Source: Brevundimonas albigilva (GTDB lineage Bacteria; Pseudomonadota; Alphaproteobacteria; Caulobacterales; Caulobacteraceae). Taken from it: DNA of 64,000 nucleotides. The position numbers and the translations under genes were made by a program. This document shows positions 51,578-61,655 of this stretch, piece after piece; within the stretch, counting starts at the first letter, position 1; every line of letters starts with the position of its first letter. The stretch lies in assembly GCF_023503965.1 (NCBI RefSeq), contig NZ_CP097298.1:2892501-2956500 (forward strand), read 5' to 3'. The notes beneath the pieces are model-generated. The model was not told the DNA's origin. It worked only from the letters and a program-made list of their open reading frames with translations, and ran no database searches.

Positions 51578-51591
51578 ACCCCGCTGATCTC

Positions 51592-51606
51592 ATGAGGCGC
51601 TCTCAT
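51592..51606. promoter_or_regulatory. LysR-box (ATGAG-N5-CTCAT) before the second XDH operon
   Basis: A perfect inverted repeat ATGAG-GCGCT-CTCAT lies in the 204-bp gap upstream of the paoA-like gene. It differs from the modA repeat only in the last two of the five spacer bases. Confidence 0.65.
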
Positions 51607-51781
51607 GGGAGCATTGGGCGATGATCATGGTTGCGTGTGAGACGATTTGCCGAGCTGTGCATTATGGTCGGCAAGTTCTCGCGCAGATGGGCCAGTAGAT
51701 TTGGCAAGTAATAACCATTCGCAACTCGCATCGGGGTTGCCTGGCGCGATGGAATATCAGGAAGCGGCTTCTGGAGGGCTG

Positions 51782-52432
51782 ATGCTTATGCGTGACATCT
51801 TGGAGCCGGACGTCTCGCGACGCGGCATTCTGTTGGGCGGCGCGGGGACCGCGGCCCTGGCCGCCATGCCCGCCGGCGCCCAGGAGGCGCAAGCCTCGGC
51901 GACGCCAGCGGTGGCCGCCACCACCCTGCCGGTCAGCTTCCAGGTCAACGGTCGGGAGATGTCGCTGCAGCTAGACACGCGAACCACGCTGCTGGACGCC
52001 CTTCGCGAACACCTGGATCTGAACGGCGCCAAGAAGGGGTGCGATCATGGTCAGTGCGGGGCCTGCACGGTGATCGTCAACGGACAGCGCATCAACGCGT
52101 GCCTGTCTCTGGCGGTGATGCACCAGGGCGACGAGGTGGTCACCATCGAGGGCCTGGGCTCGCCCGAGGATCTGCATCCGATGCAGGCGGCCTTCGTCAA
52201 GCATGACGGCTATCAGTGCGGCTATTGCACGCCGGGGCAGATCTGCTCGGCCGTGGCCGTGCTGCAGGAGATGCGCGACGGCGTGCCCAGTCACGTCCAG
52301 GACGACATCGCCGGTCGGCCCCCGATGACCACCGATGAAATGCGCGAGCGCATGAGCGGCAACATCTGCCGCTGCGGCGCCTATTCCAACATCGCCGAGG
52401 CCATGGCGGACGTCGCGGGGGTCCGGGCATGA
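51782..52432 (+). CDS. paoA: Periplasmic 2Fe-2S subunit of PaoABC-like aldehyde oxidoreductase (copy 2)
   Basis: The start at 51782 has GGAGG just upstream; ATG at 51788 is the alternative. The N-terminus holds a Tat signal, [22 protein letters not shown]. The cluster motifs are [31 protein letters not shown] and CRCG. In E. coli PaoA is likewise Tat-exported and carries its partners to the periplasm. It overlaps the FAD gene by four bases. Confidence 0.93.
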   Translation: MLMRDILEPDVSRRGILLGGAGTAALAAMPAGAQEAQASATPAVAATTLPVSFQVNGREMSLQLDTRTTLLDALREHLDLNGAKKGCDHGQCGACTVIVNGQRINACLSLAVMHQGDEVVTIEGLGSPEDLHPMQAAFVKHDGYQCGYCTPGQICSAVAVLQEMRDGVPSHVQDDIAGRPPMTTDEMRERMSGNICRCGAYSNIAEAMADVAGVRA

Positions 52433-53379
52433 GAGCCTTCAGCTACGAGCGCGCCCGCACGCCGCAGGAGGCCGCCGCCGTCGTGGCGGCCCGGCCCGGC
52501 GCCAAGTTCATCGCCGGCGGCACCAATCTGCTGGACCTGATGAAGCTGGAGATCGAGACGCCGGTCCATCTGGTCGATGTGCAGGACACCGGACTGGACC
52601 GGATCGAGGAGACGCGCGACGGCGGTCTGCGGATCGGGACCCTGGTGTCGAACACGGCCCTGGCCAGCGACCGGCGTGTCCGCCGCGATTATGGTGTGCT
52701 GACCCGCGCCATCGTCGCGGGCGCCTCGGGCCAGTTGCGCAACAAGGCCACCACCGGCGGCAACCTGCTTCAGCGGACGCGGTGCCCCTATTTCTACGAC
52801 ACCGATCAGGCGTGCAACAAACGCGAGCCCGGCTCGGGCTGCTCGGCCATCGGCGGCTTCACCCGCCAGCTGGGCGTGGTCGGCGTCAGCGACGCCTGCA
52901 TCGCCACCCATCCCAGCGACATGGCGGTGGCCATGCGAGTGTTGGACGCGACGGTCGAGACGGTCACGCCCCAAGGCGAGACGCGCCGCCTGCCCGTGGC
53001 GGACCTGCATCGCCTGCCGGGCGAGACGCCGCACCTGGAAACGAACCTGCAGCCAGGAGAGATGATCACCGCGGTCGTCCTGCCGCGGCCCATCGGCGGC
53101 CGCCAGGTCTATCGCAAGGTCCGGGACCGGTCGTCCTACGCCTTCGCCCTGGTGTCCGTCGCCGCCGTGGTCCAGCCGGACGGGTCCGGCCGCGCGGCCT
53201 TCGGCGGCGTCGCGCCGAAACCGTGGCGGGTCGAGGCGGCGGAGGCGGCCATGCCGTCCGGCGCCAAGGCGGTGGCGTCGCGCGTGTTCGAAGGCGCGAA
53301 GACCACCGATCAGAACGGGTTCAAGATCACATTGGCCGAACGCACCCTGGCGGGCGTGCTGGCGGAGGCGAGGGCATGA
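52429..53379 (+). CDS. paoB: FAD / 4Fe-4S subunit of PaoABC-like oxidoreductase (copy 2)
   Basis: A 316-aa protein with FAD-binding [37 protein letters not shown] and the PaoB-type cluster segment [39 protein letters not shown] is the C-terminal CO-dehydrogenase flavoprotein motif. It has no own signal peptide and would be exported with PaoA. It overlaps both neighbours. Confidence 0.94.
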   Translation: MRAFSYERARTPQEAAAVVAARPGAKFIAGGTNLLDLMKLEIETPVHLVDVQDTGLDRIEETRDGGLRIGTLVSNTALASDRRVRRDYGVLTRAIVAGASGQLRNKATTGGNLLQRTRCPYFYDTDQACNKREPGSGCSAIGGFTRQLGVVGVSDACIATHPSDMAVAMRVLDATVETVTPQGETRRLPVADLHRLPGETPHLETNLQPGEMITAVVLPRPIGGRQVYRKVRDRSSYAFALVSVAAVVQPDGSGRAAFGGVAPKPWRVEAAEAAMPSGAKAVASRVFEGAKTTDQNGFKITLAERTLAGVLAEARA

Positions 53380-55567
53380 AGTTCGAACGGGCCGCCGAAA
53401 CAAACGCCATCGACCAGATGAAGGTCGTCGGACGTCCCCATTCCCGCGTGGAGGGCGCGCTGAAGGTGACGGGCCGTGCGCCCTACGCCTATGAGCATCG
53501 GGAGGAGTCGAGAACGCCGCCTATGGCTATGTCGTGGGCTCGGCGATCGCCAAGGGTCGCATTCGCGCCATCGACACCCAGGCGGCGCGTTCGTCGCCTG
53601 GCGTGCTTGGCGTGGTGACCGCCGAAAACGCCGGCGAGCTGGAGAAGGGCCAGTACAACACCGCCCGTCTGCTGGGCGGACCCGATATCCAGCACTATCA
53701 CCAGGCGATCGCGGTCGTGGTGGCCGAGACGTTCGAGCAGGCGCGCGCAGCCGCCGCCCGCCTGAAGGTCTCCTACGTCCGCGCGCGCGGGCGCTTCGAC
53801 CTGGAAGCCCAGCGGGAGACCGCGACCGAGGCCAAGGACGTCAAGGACGCCGAAACGGGAGACTTCGACGCCGCCTTCGCCGACGCCCCGGTCAAGCTGG
53901 ACGAGACCTATCACACGCCGGATCAGAGCCACGCCATGATGGAGCCGCACGCCTCCATCGCGACCTGGAACGGCGACGAGCTGTTCGTCTGGACCTCCAA
54001 CCAGATGATCACCTGGGGCAAGGGCGATCTGGCGCGCACCCTGGGCGTGCCGGCCGAAAAGGTCCGGATCTCGTCGCCCTACATCGGCGGCGGTTTCGGC
54101 GGAAAGCTGTTCCTCCGCGCGGACGTGCTGCTGGCGGCCCTGGCGGCGCGCGAGGTGGGACGGCCGGTCAAGGTCGCGCTTCCGCGCCCGTTCATGGGCA
54201 ACAACACCACGCACCGCCCGGCCACCATCCAGCGGATCCGCATCGGCGCGAACCGCGACGGCAAGATCCTGGCGATCGGGCACGACAACTGGAGCGGCGA
54301 TCTTCCCGGCGGCGGCCCCGAGAACGGAACCGCCCAGACCAAACTGTTCTACGCCAGCGACGCCATCCGCACCCGCGTCCGGCTGGCCGAACTGGACCTG
54401 CCCGAAGGCAACGCCATGCGCGCGCCGGGCGAGGCGCCGGGTCTGATGGCGCTGGAGATCGCCATGGACGAGATGGCCGAGAAGCTGGGGATCGACCCCG
54501 TCCAGTTCCGCATAATGAACGACACCCAGGTCGATCCGATGAACCCCGAGAAGCGGTTCTCGAAGCGACAGTTCGTTCAATGCCTGACCCAGGGCGCCGA
54601 GCGGTTCGGCTGGTCGCGCCGCGCCGCGCCGGGCGCCACGCGCGACGGGCGCTGGCTGGTGGGCCTGGGCATGGCGGGCGGCTATCGCGGCAGCCCCACG
54701 ATGAAGTCGGGCGCCCGGGTCCGCCTGACGCCGGAGGGCCGGATCATCGTCGAGAGCGACATGACGGACATCGGCACGGGCTCCTACACCATCATGGCCC
54801 AGACTGCGGCCGAGACGATGGGCGTGCCCCTCGATAGGGTGGAGATGCGACTGGGCGATTCCGCCTTCCCGTCGGCCGCCGGATCGGGCGGCCAGTGGGG
54901 CGCCAACAGTTCGACGTCGGGCACATACGCCGCCTGCGTCAAGCTGCGCGAAGCCGTGGCGCAGAAGCTGGGCTACGACCCCGGCGGCGCCGTCTTCAGC
55001 GACGGCCGGGTCCGGGACGGCCGCCGGTCGGCGACCCTGGCCAGCGCCGCGCGCGACGGCGAAATCGTCGCCGAGGACGCCATCGAGTTCGGCGATTTCA
55101 CCCAGCAGTACGAGTACGGCACCTTCGCCGCCCATTTCGTGGAGGCCGCGGTCGACATGTACACGGGCCAGACCAAGATCCGCCGCATGCTGGCGGTCTG
55201 TTCGGCCGGCCGCATCCTCAATCCGACCACCGCCCGCAGCCAGGTCATCGGCGCCATGACCATGGGCGTCGGCGGCGCCCTGATGGAGGAACTGGTCGTC
55301 GACAAGCGCCTGGGCTTCTTCGTCAACCACGACCTAGCGGGCTATGAGGTGCCGGTGCACGCCGACATCCCGCACCAGGAGGTTGTCTTCCTCGAAGAGG
55401 CGGATGAGCTGTCCTCGCCGATGAAGGCCAAGGGCGTGGGCGAGCTGGGCCTGTGCGGCGTCGGGGCGGCGGTCGCCAATGCGATCCATAACGCAACCGG
55501 CGTGCGAATCCGCGAATATCCCGTCACCCTGGACAAGTATCTGGATCGATTGCCGGAGCTGGCGTGA
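53376..55567 (+). pseudogene. paoC: Mo-cofactor subunit of PaoABC-like oxidoreductase (copy 2), frameshifted
   Basis: ATG 53376 overlaps the paoB stop. The first frame reads VVGRPHSRVEGALKVTGRAP; after an indel near 53505 the second continues VENAAYGYVVGSAIAKGR to 55567. Motifs: ISSPYIGGGFGGKLFLRAD, EGNAMRAPGEAPGLMALE, SAAGSGGQWGANSS and MKAKGVGELGLCGVG with the catalytic Glu. About 730 aa. It would oxidise aldehydes in the periplasm. The inner region is collinear with the family, unlike copy 1. Confidence 0.92.
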
Positions 55568-55630
55568 AAGGCCTGAGACCGCAATCGTCAAGGCGAGGGA
55601 CGACGACGCGAGCGTGAGACGCGCGAGGGC

Positions 55631-56582
55631 CTAAAGGCGGCGCGTCGACTGGCGGGGAATGAGCGAAGGGGTGGCGCGGCGAACCGCGGGGGCGCCCGGC
55701 GTGTCGGCCTGGGTCAGCAGTTCCATGGCCGTGGCGGCGATCTGGCCGAACGGCGTCCTTACCGTGGTCAGCGGCGTGGGCAGGTGGCTGACCAGCGGGA
55801 TGTCGTTGTAGCCCACCACGGAAATGTCGCCGGGAACGGACAGCCCCTGCTGGGCCAGGGCTGACAGGGCGCCCAGCGCGGTGTTGTCGTTGATGGCGAA
55901 GAGGGCGGTGGGCCGATCGGCTAGGGTCATCAACTCACGCGCCGCCAGGTTGCCGGCCTCCAGGCTGAAGCTGGAGGGCACGACCCACTCGGGGCGCACC
56001 GACAGGCCGGCCTCGTCCATCGCCGCGCGATAGCCCTCCACCCGCCCCGCCGCGCTGGAGGCGTCGCTGGGGCCCGCGACCACGCCGATCCGGCTGTGGC
56101 CGAGGTCGATCAGGTGGCGCGTCGCCAGATAGCCGCCCAGGCGGTCGTCGCCGACGGAGGAGGGGTGCACCCCATCGGTCCGAAGGGCGAGAACGAAGCG
56201 GACGCCTTGGGCCGCAAGCCGTTCGGCCAGGCCATCCCCGGTTCGTGTCGTCGCCAGGACGAGGCCGTCGACGCCCCGCGCCATCAACATCTCCGCCGCC
56301 CGCTGATTGGCGACCGGATCGTCATTGGTCGTGGCGACGATGGTGAACCGCCCCGACTGAGCCGCGGCATGGGCGAGGGATTCGTAGAGCATCGCCATGA
56401 CCGTGTCGGTCAGGCGCGGCACGATCACGCCGATCGTGCCCGTGGACCCGCGCCGCAGGTTGGCGGCCGAGACGTCGCGGACATAGCCCAGTTCCGTCGC
56501 GACGCGGCGCACCAGGCGCGCGGCCTCGGTATCGGACGGAGAGCCTTCGTCGAGGAACCGCGACACGCTGCTTTTCGACATC
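55631..56582 (-). pseudogene. LacI-family regulator, N-terminally truncated
   Basis: The product resumes family similarity at SKSSVSRFLDEGSPSDTEAARLVRRVATELGYVRDVSAA, i.e. within the recognition helix; the preceding helix of the HTH is missing. The rest is a complete periplasmic-binding-type effector domain (RLGGYLATRHLIDLGHSRIGVVAGP, FAINDNTALGALSAL, SVVGYNDIPLVSHLPTPLTTV). At 56575-56590 it abuts the truncated start of the DHDPS-family gene on the other strand. DNA binding would be lost unless the junction is an assembly fault. Confidence 0.8.
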
Positions 56583-57286
56583 ACCGGCGAGGGCACCCGC
56601 GTCGCGGCCGAAGAGGCCAAGGCGTGCAAGGCCGCGGGCGCGACCGGCGCCCTGGTCTATCCGAACCACGGCTGGCTGCGTTTCGGCTTCAGAAGGGCGC
56701 GCCGCAGGACCGCTACAAGGCGATCTGGCAGGAGTCCGGCCTGCAATGCATCCTGTTCCAGTATCCCGACGCGACCAAGGCGTCCTATGACCTGGACACT
56801 CAGATCGACATCGCCACCCAGGAGGGCGTCGTCGCCACCAAGAACGGCGTGCGCAACATGAAGCGCTGGTACGTCGAAATCCCCGAATTGAAGAAGGCCG
56901 CGCCGGAACTACAGGTGCTGTCGTGCCACGACGAATGGCTGCTGCCCACGATGTTCGACGTCGACGGCCTGCTGGTCGGCTATGGCAACATCGCGCCGGA
57001 ACTGCTGGTCCAACTGATCGCGGCCGGCAAGGCGCAGGATTATCCCGAGGCGCGCCGCATCTTCGAGCAGCTGCTGCCGATCACCAGGGCGGTGTATCAC
57101 CGCGGCTCGCATATGGAGGGCACCGTCGCCCTGAAGCTGGGCCTGGTGAAGCGCGGCGTTCTGGATCACGCCACGATCCGCGAGCCGCTGAAGAACCTGG
57201 GCGAGGCCGCCGAGCGCCAGATTTTCGAAGCGTTCGACGCCGCCGGCGTCGGCTCGGTCGGATCCTCCGCGATCGCCGCCGAATAA
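56583..57286 (+). pseudogene. Dihydrodipicolinate synthase-family aldolase/dehydratase, N-terminally truncated and frameshifted
   Basis: Similarity starts at GEGTRVAAEEAKACKAAGA, leaving out roughly the first 70-80 residues of the TIM barrel. A base is missing near 56690 (GFRRAR becomes FQKGAPQDRYKAIW). The rest has LFQYPDATKASYDL, VATKNGVRNMKRW with the Schiff-base Lys position, and HDEWLLPTMFDVDGLLVGYGNIAPEL. The family cleaves or dehydrates 2-keto acids. The LacI and porin neighbours suggest sugar-acid use; substrate unknown. Confidence 0.82.
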
Positions 57287-57290
57287 GGAT

Positions 57291-57320
57291 CAGCCCCCGC
57301 GTCGTCCGGCGCGGGGGCTG
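57291..57320 (+). terminator. Intrinsic terminator after the DHDPS-family gene
   Basis: CAGCCCCCGCG (57291-57301) pairs with CGCGGGGGCTG (57310-57320), an 11-bp GC-rich stem with an 8-nt loop, just 5 bp after the stop. It is followed by CTTCGCTTTC, a weak T-rich tail. Confidence 0.7.
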
Positions 57321-57456
57321 CTTCGCTTTCAGGCCTGGCGTGACCGGGCCCGACAAGCCTATCACCGCGCCGATGCCCCGTCAGAAGTGTCACGGCGCCT
57401 GGGAAGAAACACCCGGCGAGGATGGTCGAGGGCCACCCCGCCAGAAAGGTAAAGTC

Positions 57457-58728
57457 ATGTCGCATCGTGACGTGCTCCCCGAGGCCGCGGCCGTGGCGGA
57501 GCCCCGCAAGGCCCCGTCCAGGACGCTGCTGGCCAAGCTGGCCCTGGTCGGCCCCGCCTTCATCGCCGGCGCCTGGCAGTTCGGGCCCGGCAATCTGACC
57601 TCGGCGATCGAGGCCGGCAGCGCCTTCGGCTACGCCCTGATCTGGGTCATCGTGCTGTCGACGGTGCTGATGATCGCCTTCACCGACATGAGCGTGCGCA
57701 TCGGCATCGCCTCGCCCTTGTCGATGATCGGCACGATCAAACAGACCCTGGGCAAGCCGACCGGCGTCGCCGCCGGGTTCGGCGTCTTCTTCATCACCCT
57801 GTGCTTTTCGGTGGGCAACGCGGCCGGTTCGGGCCTGGCGCTGTCGATGCTGTTCGGCGGCAACGCCGTGCTGTGGACGGTGATGGTCAGCCTGGCGGTG
57901 GGCTTCATCCTGCTGGCCCGAAACGTGTTTCGCACGGTCGAGCGCCTGCTGATCGGCCTGGTGGCCACCATGGCGGTGGGCTTCGTCGCCAGCGCCTTCA
58001 TGGCCCGGCCGGACTGGGTCGCGGGTCTGGCGGGCGGAATGCCCAGTTTTCCGCCGGGCAGCGAACTGCTGATCGTCGCCCTGGTCGGGACCAACTTCTC
58101 GATCAACGCGGCCTTCTTCACCAGCTATGCGACCCAGGCCCACAAGACCCGGCCGGATCAATATCGGGACGCGACCCTGACCGACACCATTCCCGGCATC
58201 GTCGCGCCGGGGATCATGACCGCGCTGGTCATCATGGTGGCGGCCGCGGTCCTGGGACAGACCGGGCAACGGGTGGAGACCCTGCCGCAACTGGCGCGCA
58301 TCTTCGAGCCGCTGGCCGGGCAGGTCGGCTACTATGTCTTCACCCTGGGCTTCTTCGGCGCCGCCTTCTCGTCCATGCTCGCCAACGCCACGGCGGGGGG
58401 AACCCTGCTGTCCGACGGCCTGGGCTGGGGCGGATCGTTCGAGTCCCTGCGGACCAAGGCGCTGGTCGGCCTGGTGCTGCTGTTCGGCGTGCTGATCGTG
58501 GCCTTTGCGCCGGGATCGCGGGTTCAGCTGATCATCCTGGCCCAGGCCATGACGGTGCTGGTGGCGCCCCTGCTGGGCGTCCTTCTGGTCCTGACCGCCA
58601 ACAACCGGCTGATGGGCGCGCTGAAGAACCGGTGGTGGCACAACATCCTGGCGGCGGTCGGCCTGGCGTCGATCTGCGCCTCGACCGTTCTGCTGGTGCT
58701 GAAACTGACCGGCGCGACAGGCGGCTGA
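57457..58728 (+). CDS. NRAMP-like transporter with atypical metal-site motifs
   Basis: A 423-aa membrane protein with about eleven hydrophobic helices in NRAMP order. The first helix has FGPGNLTSAIEAG where NRAMP has the DPGN metal motif, and the helix-6 region reads VGTNFSINAAFFTSYA in place of the metal-binding MPHN. It probably does not carry Mn/Fe by the classical site; Mg-type NRAMP relatives or organic substrates are alternatives. It lies between the DHDPS-like gene and the porin, which points to the same catabolic unit. Confidence 0.85.
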   Translation: MSHRDVLPEAAAVAEPRKAPSRTLLAKLALVGPAFIAGAWQFGPGNLTSAIEAGSAFGYALIWVIVLSTVLMIAFTDMSVRIGIASPLSMIGTIKQTLGKPTGVAAGFGVFFITLCFSVGNAAGSGLALSMLFGGNAVLWTVMVSLAVGFILLARNVFRTVERLLIGLVATMAVGFVASAFMARPDWVAGLAGGMPSFPPGSELLIVALVGTNFSINAAFFTSYATQAHKTRPDQYRDATLTDTIPGIVAPGIMTALVIMVAAAVLGQTGQRVETLPQLARIFEPLAGQVGYYVFTLGFFGAAFSSMLANATAGGTLLSDGLGWGGSFESLRTKALVGLVLLFGVLIVAFAPGSRVQLIILAQAMTVLVAPLLGVLLVLTANNRLMGALKNRWWHNILAAVGLASICASTVLLVLKLTGATGG

Positions 58729-58831
58729 CGTCGAGCCGGGCGACCGGCGAACCCGAATCCCCGCGCGCCGCCTGTCGCCCCGGCTGGGCCGGCGACGATC
58801 CCGGCGCGCGGCCCTTTTCAAGGCCTCCATC

Positions 58832-60331
58832 ATGAAGACGACCCTTCTCCGTTTCACGGCGCGCGATCGCGCGCGTCGGTTCCACCGTCCGATCCTGGGC
58901 CTGGCGGTCGCCAGCCTGCCGCTGATCGGCTGTCCCGCCCTGGCGCAGGAGAGCGCGGGCCCTGCGGCGGCGCCCTATCCCCGGGCCGGGATCGGCGTGG
59001 GACCGGTTGCGGCGGGCTACGCCGAGGCGCGCTGGGCCGAGGACTGGTCCGCATACGCCGATCCCGCCCGACGCAAGGATGCGCTGGACCGGCTGAAGTT
59101 CATTCCTTTGTCGGCAGACGGCGCGGTGTGGCTGAGCCTTTCGGGCGAGATGCGCGCCCGCACGGCGCTGACGACCGGTCCGGGCCTGCTGGATCGGCCG
59201 GACCAGCGCCTGGACACCCTGCGGCTGGTCGGGGGCGCGGACCTTCATCTGGGGCGTCACCTGCGCGCCTATGGCGAAGTGGCGCATGGCGGCTCCGGCG
59301 GCCGCAACGATCCCAATCCGGTGGGGGCCATCCGCAACGACCTGGTGGTGCAGCAGGCGTTCGTCGATGTCAGCGGCGAGGCTGGCGGCCTGGAACTGGG
59401 CGCACGGCTGGGGCGCCAATTCTTCATCGACGGATCGCCCTATCTGATCAGCACCCGCAACGGCGCCACGATCCTGACGCCGTTCAACGGCGCCCGGGCC
59501 TGGGTCCGCGGCGCCCGGTGGAGGGCGGACGTCTTCGACCTGAAGGCCACGCAGCTGGGGACCGGGGGCGTCGACGACGACCGCACCGACGATGCGCGTC
59601 GCTTCCAGGGCGTGACCGCGGGGATGGTGGTCCCCCGCGACTGGTTCGGCGGGTCCAAGCTGTTCTTCGATCCCTTCGTGTGGCGCACGACCGACGCCGA
59701 TCGACGGTGGGGCGCGCAAACCGCGCGCGAGAGGCGCGACTATGTCGGCGCCCGCCTGTGGGGCGAGATGGGGCCCGCCAACATCGACTGGGCCGTGGCC
59801 AGACAGACCGGACGGTTCGGCGACCGGCGCATCGAGGCGCTGCACGTCTTCACCCAGCAGAGCGTCAGCCTGGGCGACGGGGCCGGCGCGCCGCGTCTGG
59901 GCGTCAGGATCGACTATGGCTCCGGCGGCGGGTCCTACGGCGATGGGACCCTGCGCGCGGCGGTCACGCCCCAGGGGGTGCCGACCTTCTACAGCTATCA
60001 GAACGTGTTCGGCCCGGTGAACATGATCGCCGTCGCGCCCAACATCTCGATCCGCCGCGGGCGAACGACCCTGAGCGGCGAGGTGCAGGGAACCTGGCGG
60101 GCGTCAGAGCGCGATGCGGTCTATCGCGCCACGGACCTGCCCTATGCGGGGACCCAGGCGGTGGACGGCCGTCGCGTCGGCGAGGTCTGGCGCGTGCAGG
60201 CGGCCCACAACGTCTCGGCGCGCACCAGCCTGATCGGCCGTTACGAACATCTGGCGGCGGGACCGGTGCTGAAGGACGCCGGCTACGCCAGTTCCGACTA
60301 TCTGACCGCCTGGATCAACTTCCGCTTCTGA
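58832..60331 (+). CDS. Outer-membrane porin, alginate-export family
   Basis: A 499-aa protein with signal region LAVASLPLIGCPALAQ, then a beta-strand-rich sequence matching the alginate-export (AlgE-like) domain: WLSLSGEMRARTA, RLVGGADLHLGRHLRAYGEV, LELGARLGRQFFIDGSPYLI, and a C-terminal strand ending WINFRF with terminal Phe. It probably passes an anionic sugar or sugar-acid through the outer membrane. Confidence 0.9.
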   Translation: MKTTLLRFTARDRARRFHRPILGLAVASLPLIGCPALAQESAGPAAAPYPRAGIGVGPVAAGYAEARWAEDWSAYADPARRKDALDRLKFIPLSADGAVWLSLSGEMRARTALTTGPGLLDRPDQRLDTLRLVGGADLHLGRHLRAYGEVAHGGSGGRNDPNPVGAIRNDLVVQQAFVDVSGEAGGLELGARLGRQFFIDGSPYLISTRNGATILTPFNGARAWVRGARWRADVFDLKATQLGTGGVDDDRTDDARRFQGVTAGMVVPRDWFGGSKLFFDPFVWRTTDADRRWGAQTARERRDYVGARLWGEMGPANIDWAVARQTGRFGDRRIEALHVFTQQSVSLGDGAGAPRLGVRIDYGSGGGSYGDGTLRAAVTPQGVPTFYSYQNVFGPVNMIAVAPNISIRRGRTTLSGEVQGTWRASERDAVYRATDLPYAGTQAVDGRRVGEVWRVQAAHNVSARTSLIGRYEHLAAGPVLKDAGYASSDYLTAWINFRF

Positions 60332-60358
60332 TCGACCGTCGGCGCGGCGGGGGCAGGC

Positions 60359-61365
60359 TCACCAGACCCCGATCTTCTCCGCCTCGGCGTGGCTGATGGG
60401 ATGGCCCTGCTTCTTGTGGTCTTCCTCGGCCAGGAAGCGGCTGGCTTCCAGCGCGGCCATGCAGCCCATGCCGGCGGCGGTGACGGCCTGGCGATAGACG
60501 TCGTCGGTCACGTCGCCGGCGGCCCAGACGCCTTCGATGGCCGTCGCCGCCGTGCCGGGCGTGACGCGCAGATAGCCGCCGCTGTTGGTCTCCAGCTGGC
60601 CCTTGAACAGTTCCGACGACGGGGCGTGGCCGATGGCGATGAAGACGCCGTCGGCCGGGACTTGGCGCGTGGAGCCGTCCTGGACGTGCTCAGCCGCACG
60701 CCGGTGACGTTCCTGGCCACGCCGTCGACGACGCCGACAACCTCTTCCACCGCATGGTTCCAGATCACCTCGACCTTGGGATGGGCGAACAGGCGGTCCT
60801 GAAGGATCTTCTCGGCGCGGAACTCGTCGCGGCGGTGGACCACGGTGACCTTGGAGGCGAAGTTGGTCAGGAACAGCGCCTCTTCCACGGCGGTGTTGCC
60901 GCCGCCGACCACGACCACTTCCTTGCCGCGATAGAAGAAGCCGTCGCAGGTGGCGCAGGCCGAGACGCCGAAGCCCTGATAGGCCGCCTCGGAGTCCAGC
61001 CCCAGCCACTTGGCCTGGGCGCCGGTGGAGATGATGACCGTCTCGGCCAGCAGTTCGTCGCCGCCGTCCAGCTTCAGCCGGAAGGGCCGCTGGGACAGGT
61101 CGGCGGACACGACGATGTCGTGGATCACCTCGGTCCCGACATGCTGGGCCTGGGCGCGCATCTGCTCCATCAGCCACGGCCCCTGGATCGTCTCGGCGAA
61201 GCCGGGATAGTTTTCCACGTCGGTGGTGATGGTCAGCTGGCCGCCGGGTTGCAGGCCGGCGATGACCACCGGGTTCAGCGAGGCGCGGGCGGCGTAGATG
61301 GCGGCGGTCCAGCCGGCGGGGCCGGAACCGATGATGGCGAGGCGGACGGAACGGGGCGTGCTCAT
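60359..61365 (-). pseudogene. trxB: Thioredoxin reductase, frameshifted
   Basis: FAD-binding IIGSGPAGWTAAIYAARA at residues 11-28, redox Cys-x2-Cys in SACATCDGFF, NADPH-binding VVVGGGNTAVEEALFL and HRRDEFRAEK are in the first frame. A base is missing near 60690 after GVRL; the other frame then gives QDGSTRQVPADGVFIAIGHAP and the FAD motif EGVWAAGDVTDDVYRQAVTAAG. With it restored the protein is about 336 aa and normal. As trxB is a core redox gene, this break most likely reflects sequencing error. Confidence 0.95.
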
Positions 61366-61433
61366 GCGCCTATTTAGGCGCTGATTCCGCTTCGCGCGAT
61401 GCTATCGTCGCCGCAGTCACGAAGGAGTCGGGG

Positions 61434-61646
61434 ATGAAGAACAGGGGCGGGGCGTTTTTCGCGGGCGGGATCGGCATGGGCGTCGCCATCGGCGTGGCCC
61501 TGGGCCTGGCGCTGGACAATCTGGCGCTGGGGATCGCGCTCGGCGTCGCCATCGGCGCGGGCCTCGGCTCGGCGGGCATGGCGGCCCGCAAGCCGAAATC
61601 GGACGACGACAAGCCCGGGGGCGATCCGACGGACGAAGCTCGCTAG
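61434..61646 (+). CDS. Small glycine-rich membrane protein
   Basis: A 70-aa protein with GGIGMGVAIGVALGLALDNLALGIALGVAIGAGLGSAGMAA, two Gly/Ala-zipper hydrophobic helices, then a charged tail (KPKSDDDKPGGDPTDEAR). It resembles glycine-zipper membrane proteins; no function can be assigned. It precedes the DUF389 gene by 9 bp with a good GAGTCGGGG-type leader. Confidence 0.65.
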   Translation: MKNRGGAFFAGGIGMGVAIGVALGLALDNLALGIALGVAIGAGLGSAGMAARKPKSDDDKPGGDPTDEAR

Positions 61647-61655
61647 TCTGGCTGC

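Noticed and set aside
53489..55330. A 613-codon minus-strand open frame opposite paoC
   Set aside because: Shadow of the paoC frame with no recognisable motif.
57166..58857. A 563-codon minus-strand open frame opposite the NRAMP-like gene
   Set aside because: Very rich in Arg, Gly and Gln, no motif; the transporter on the plus strand is convincing.
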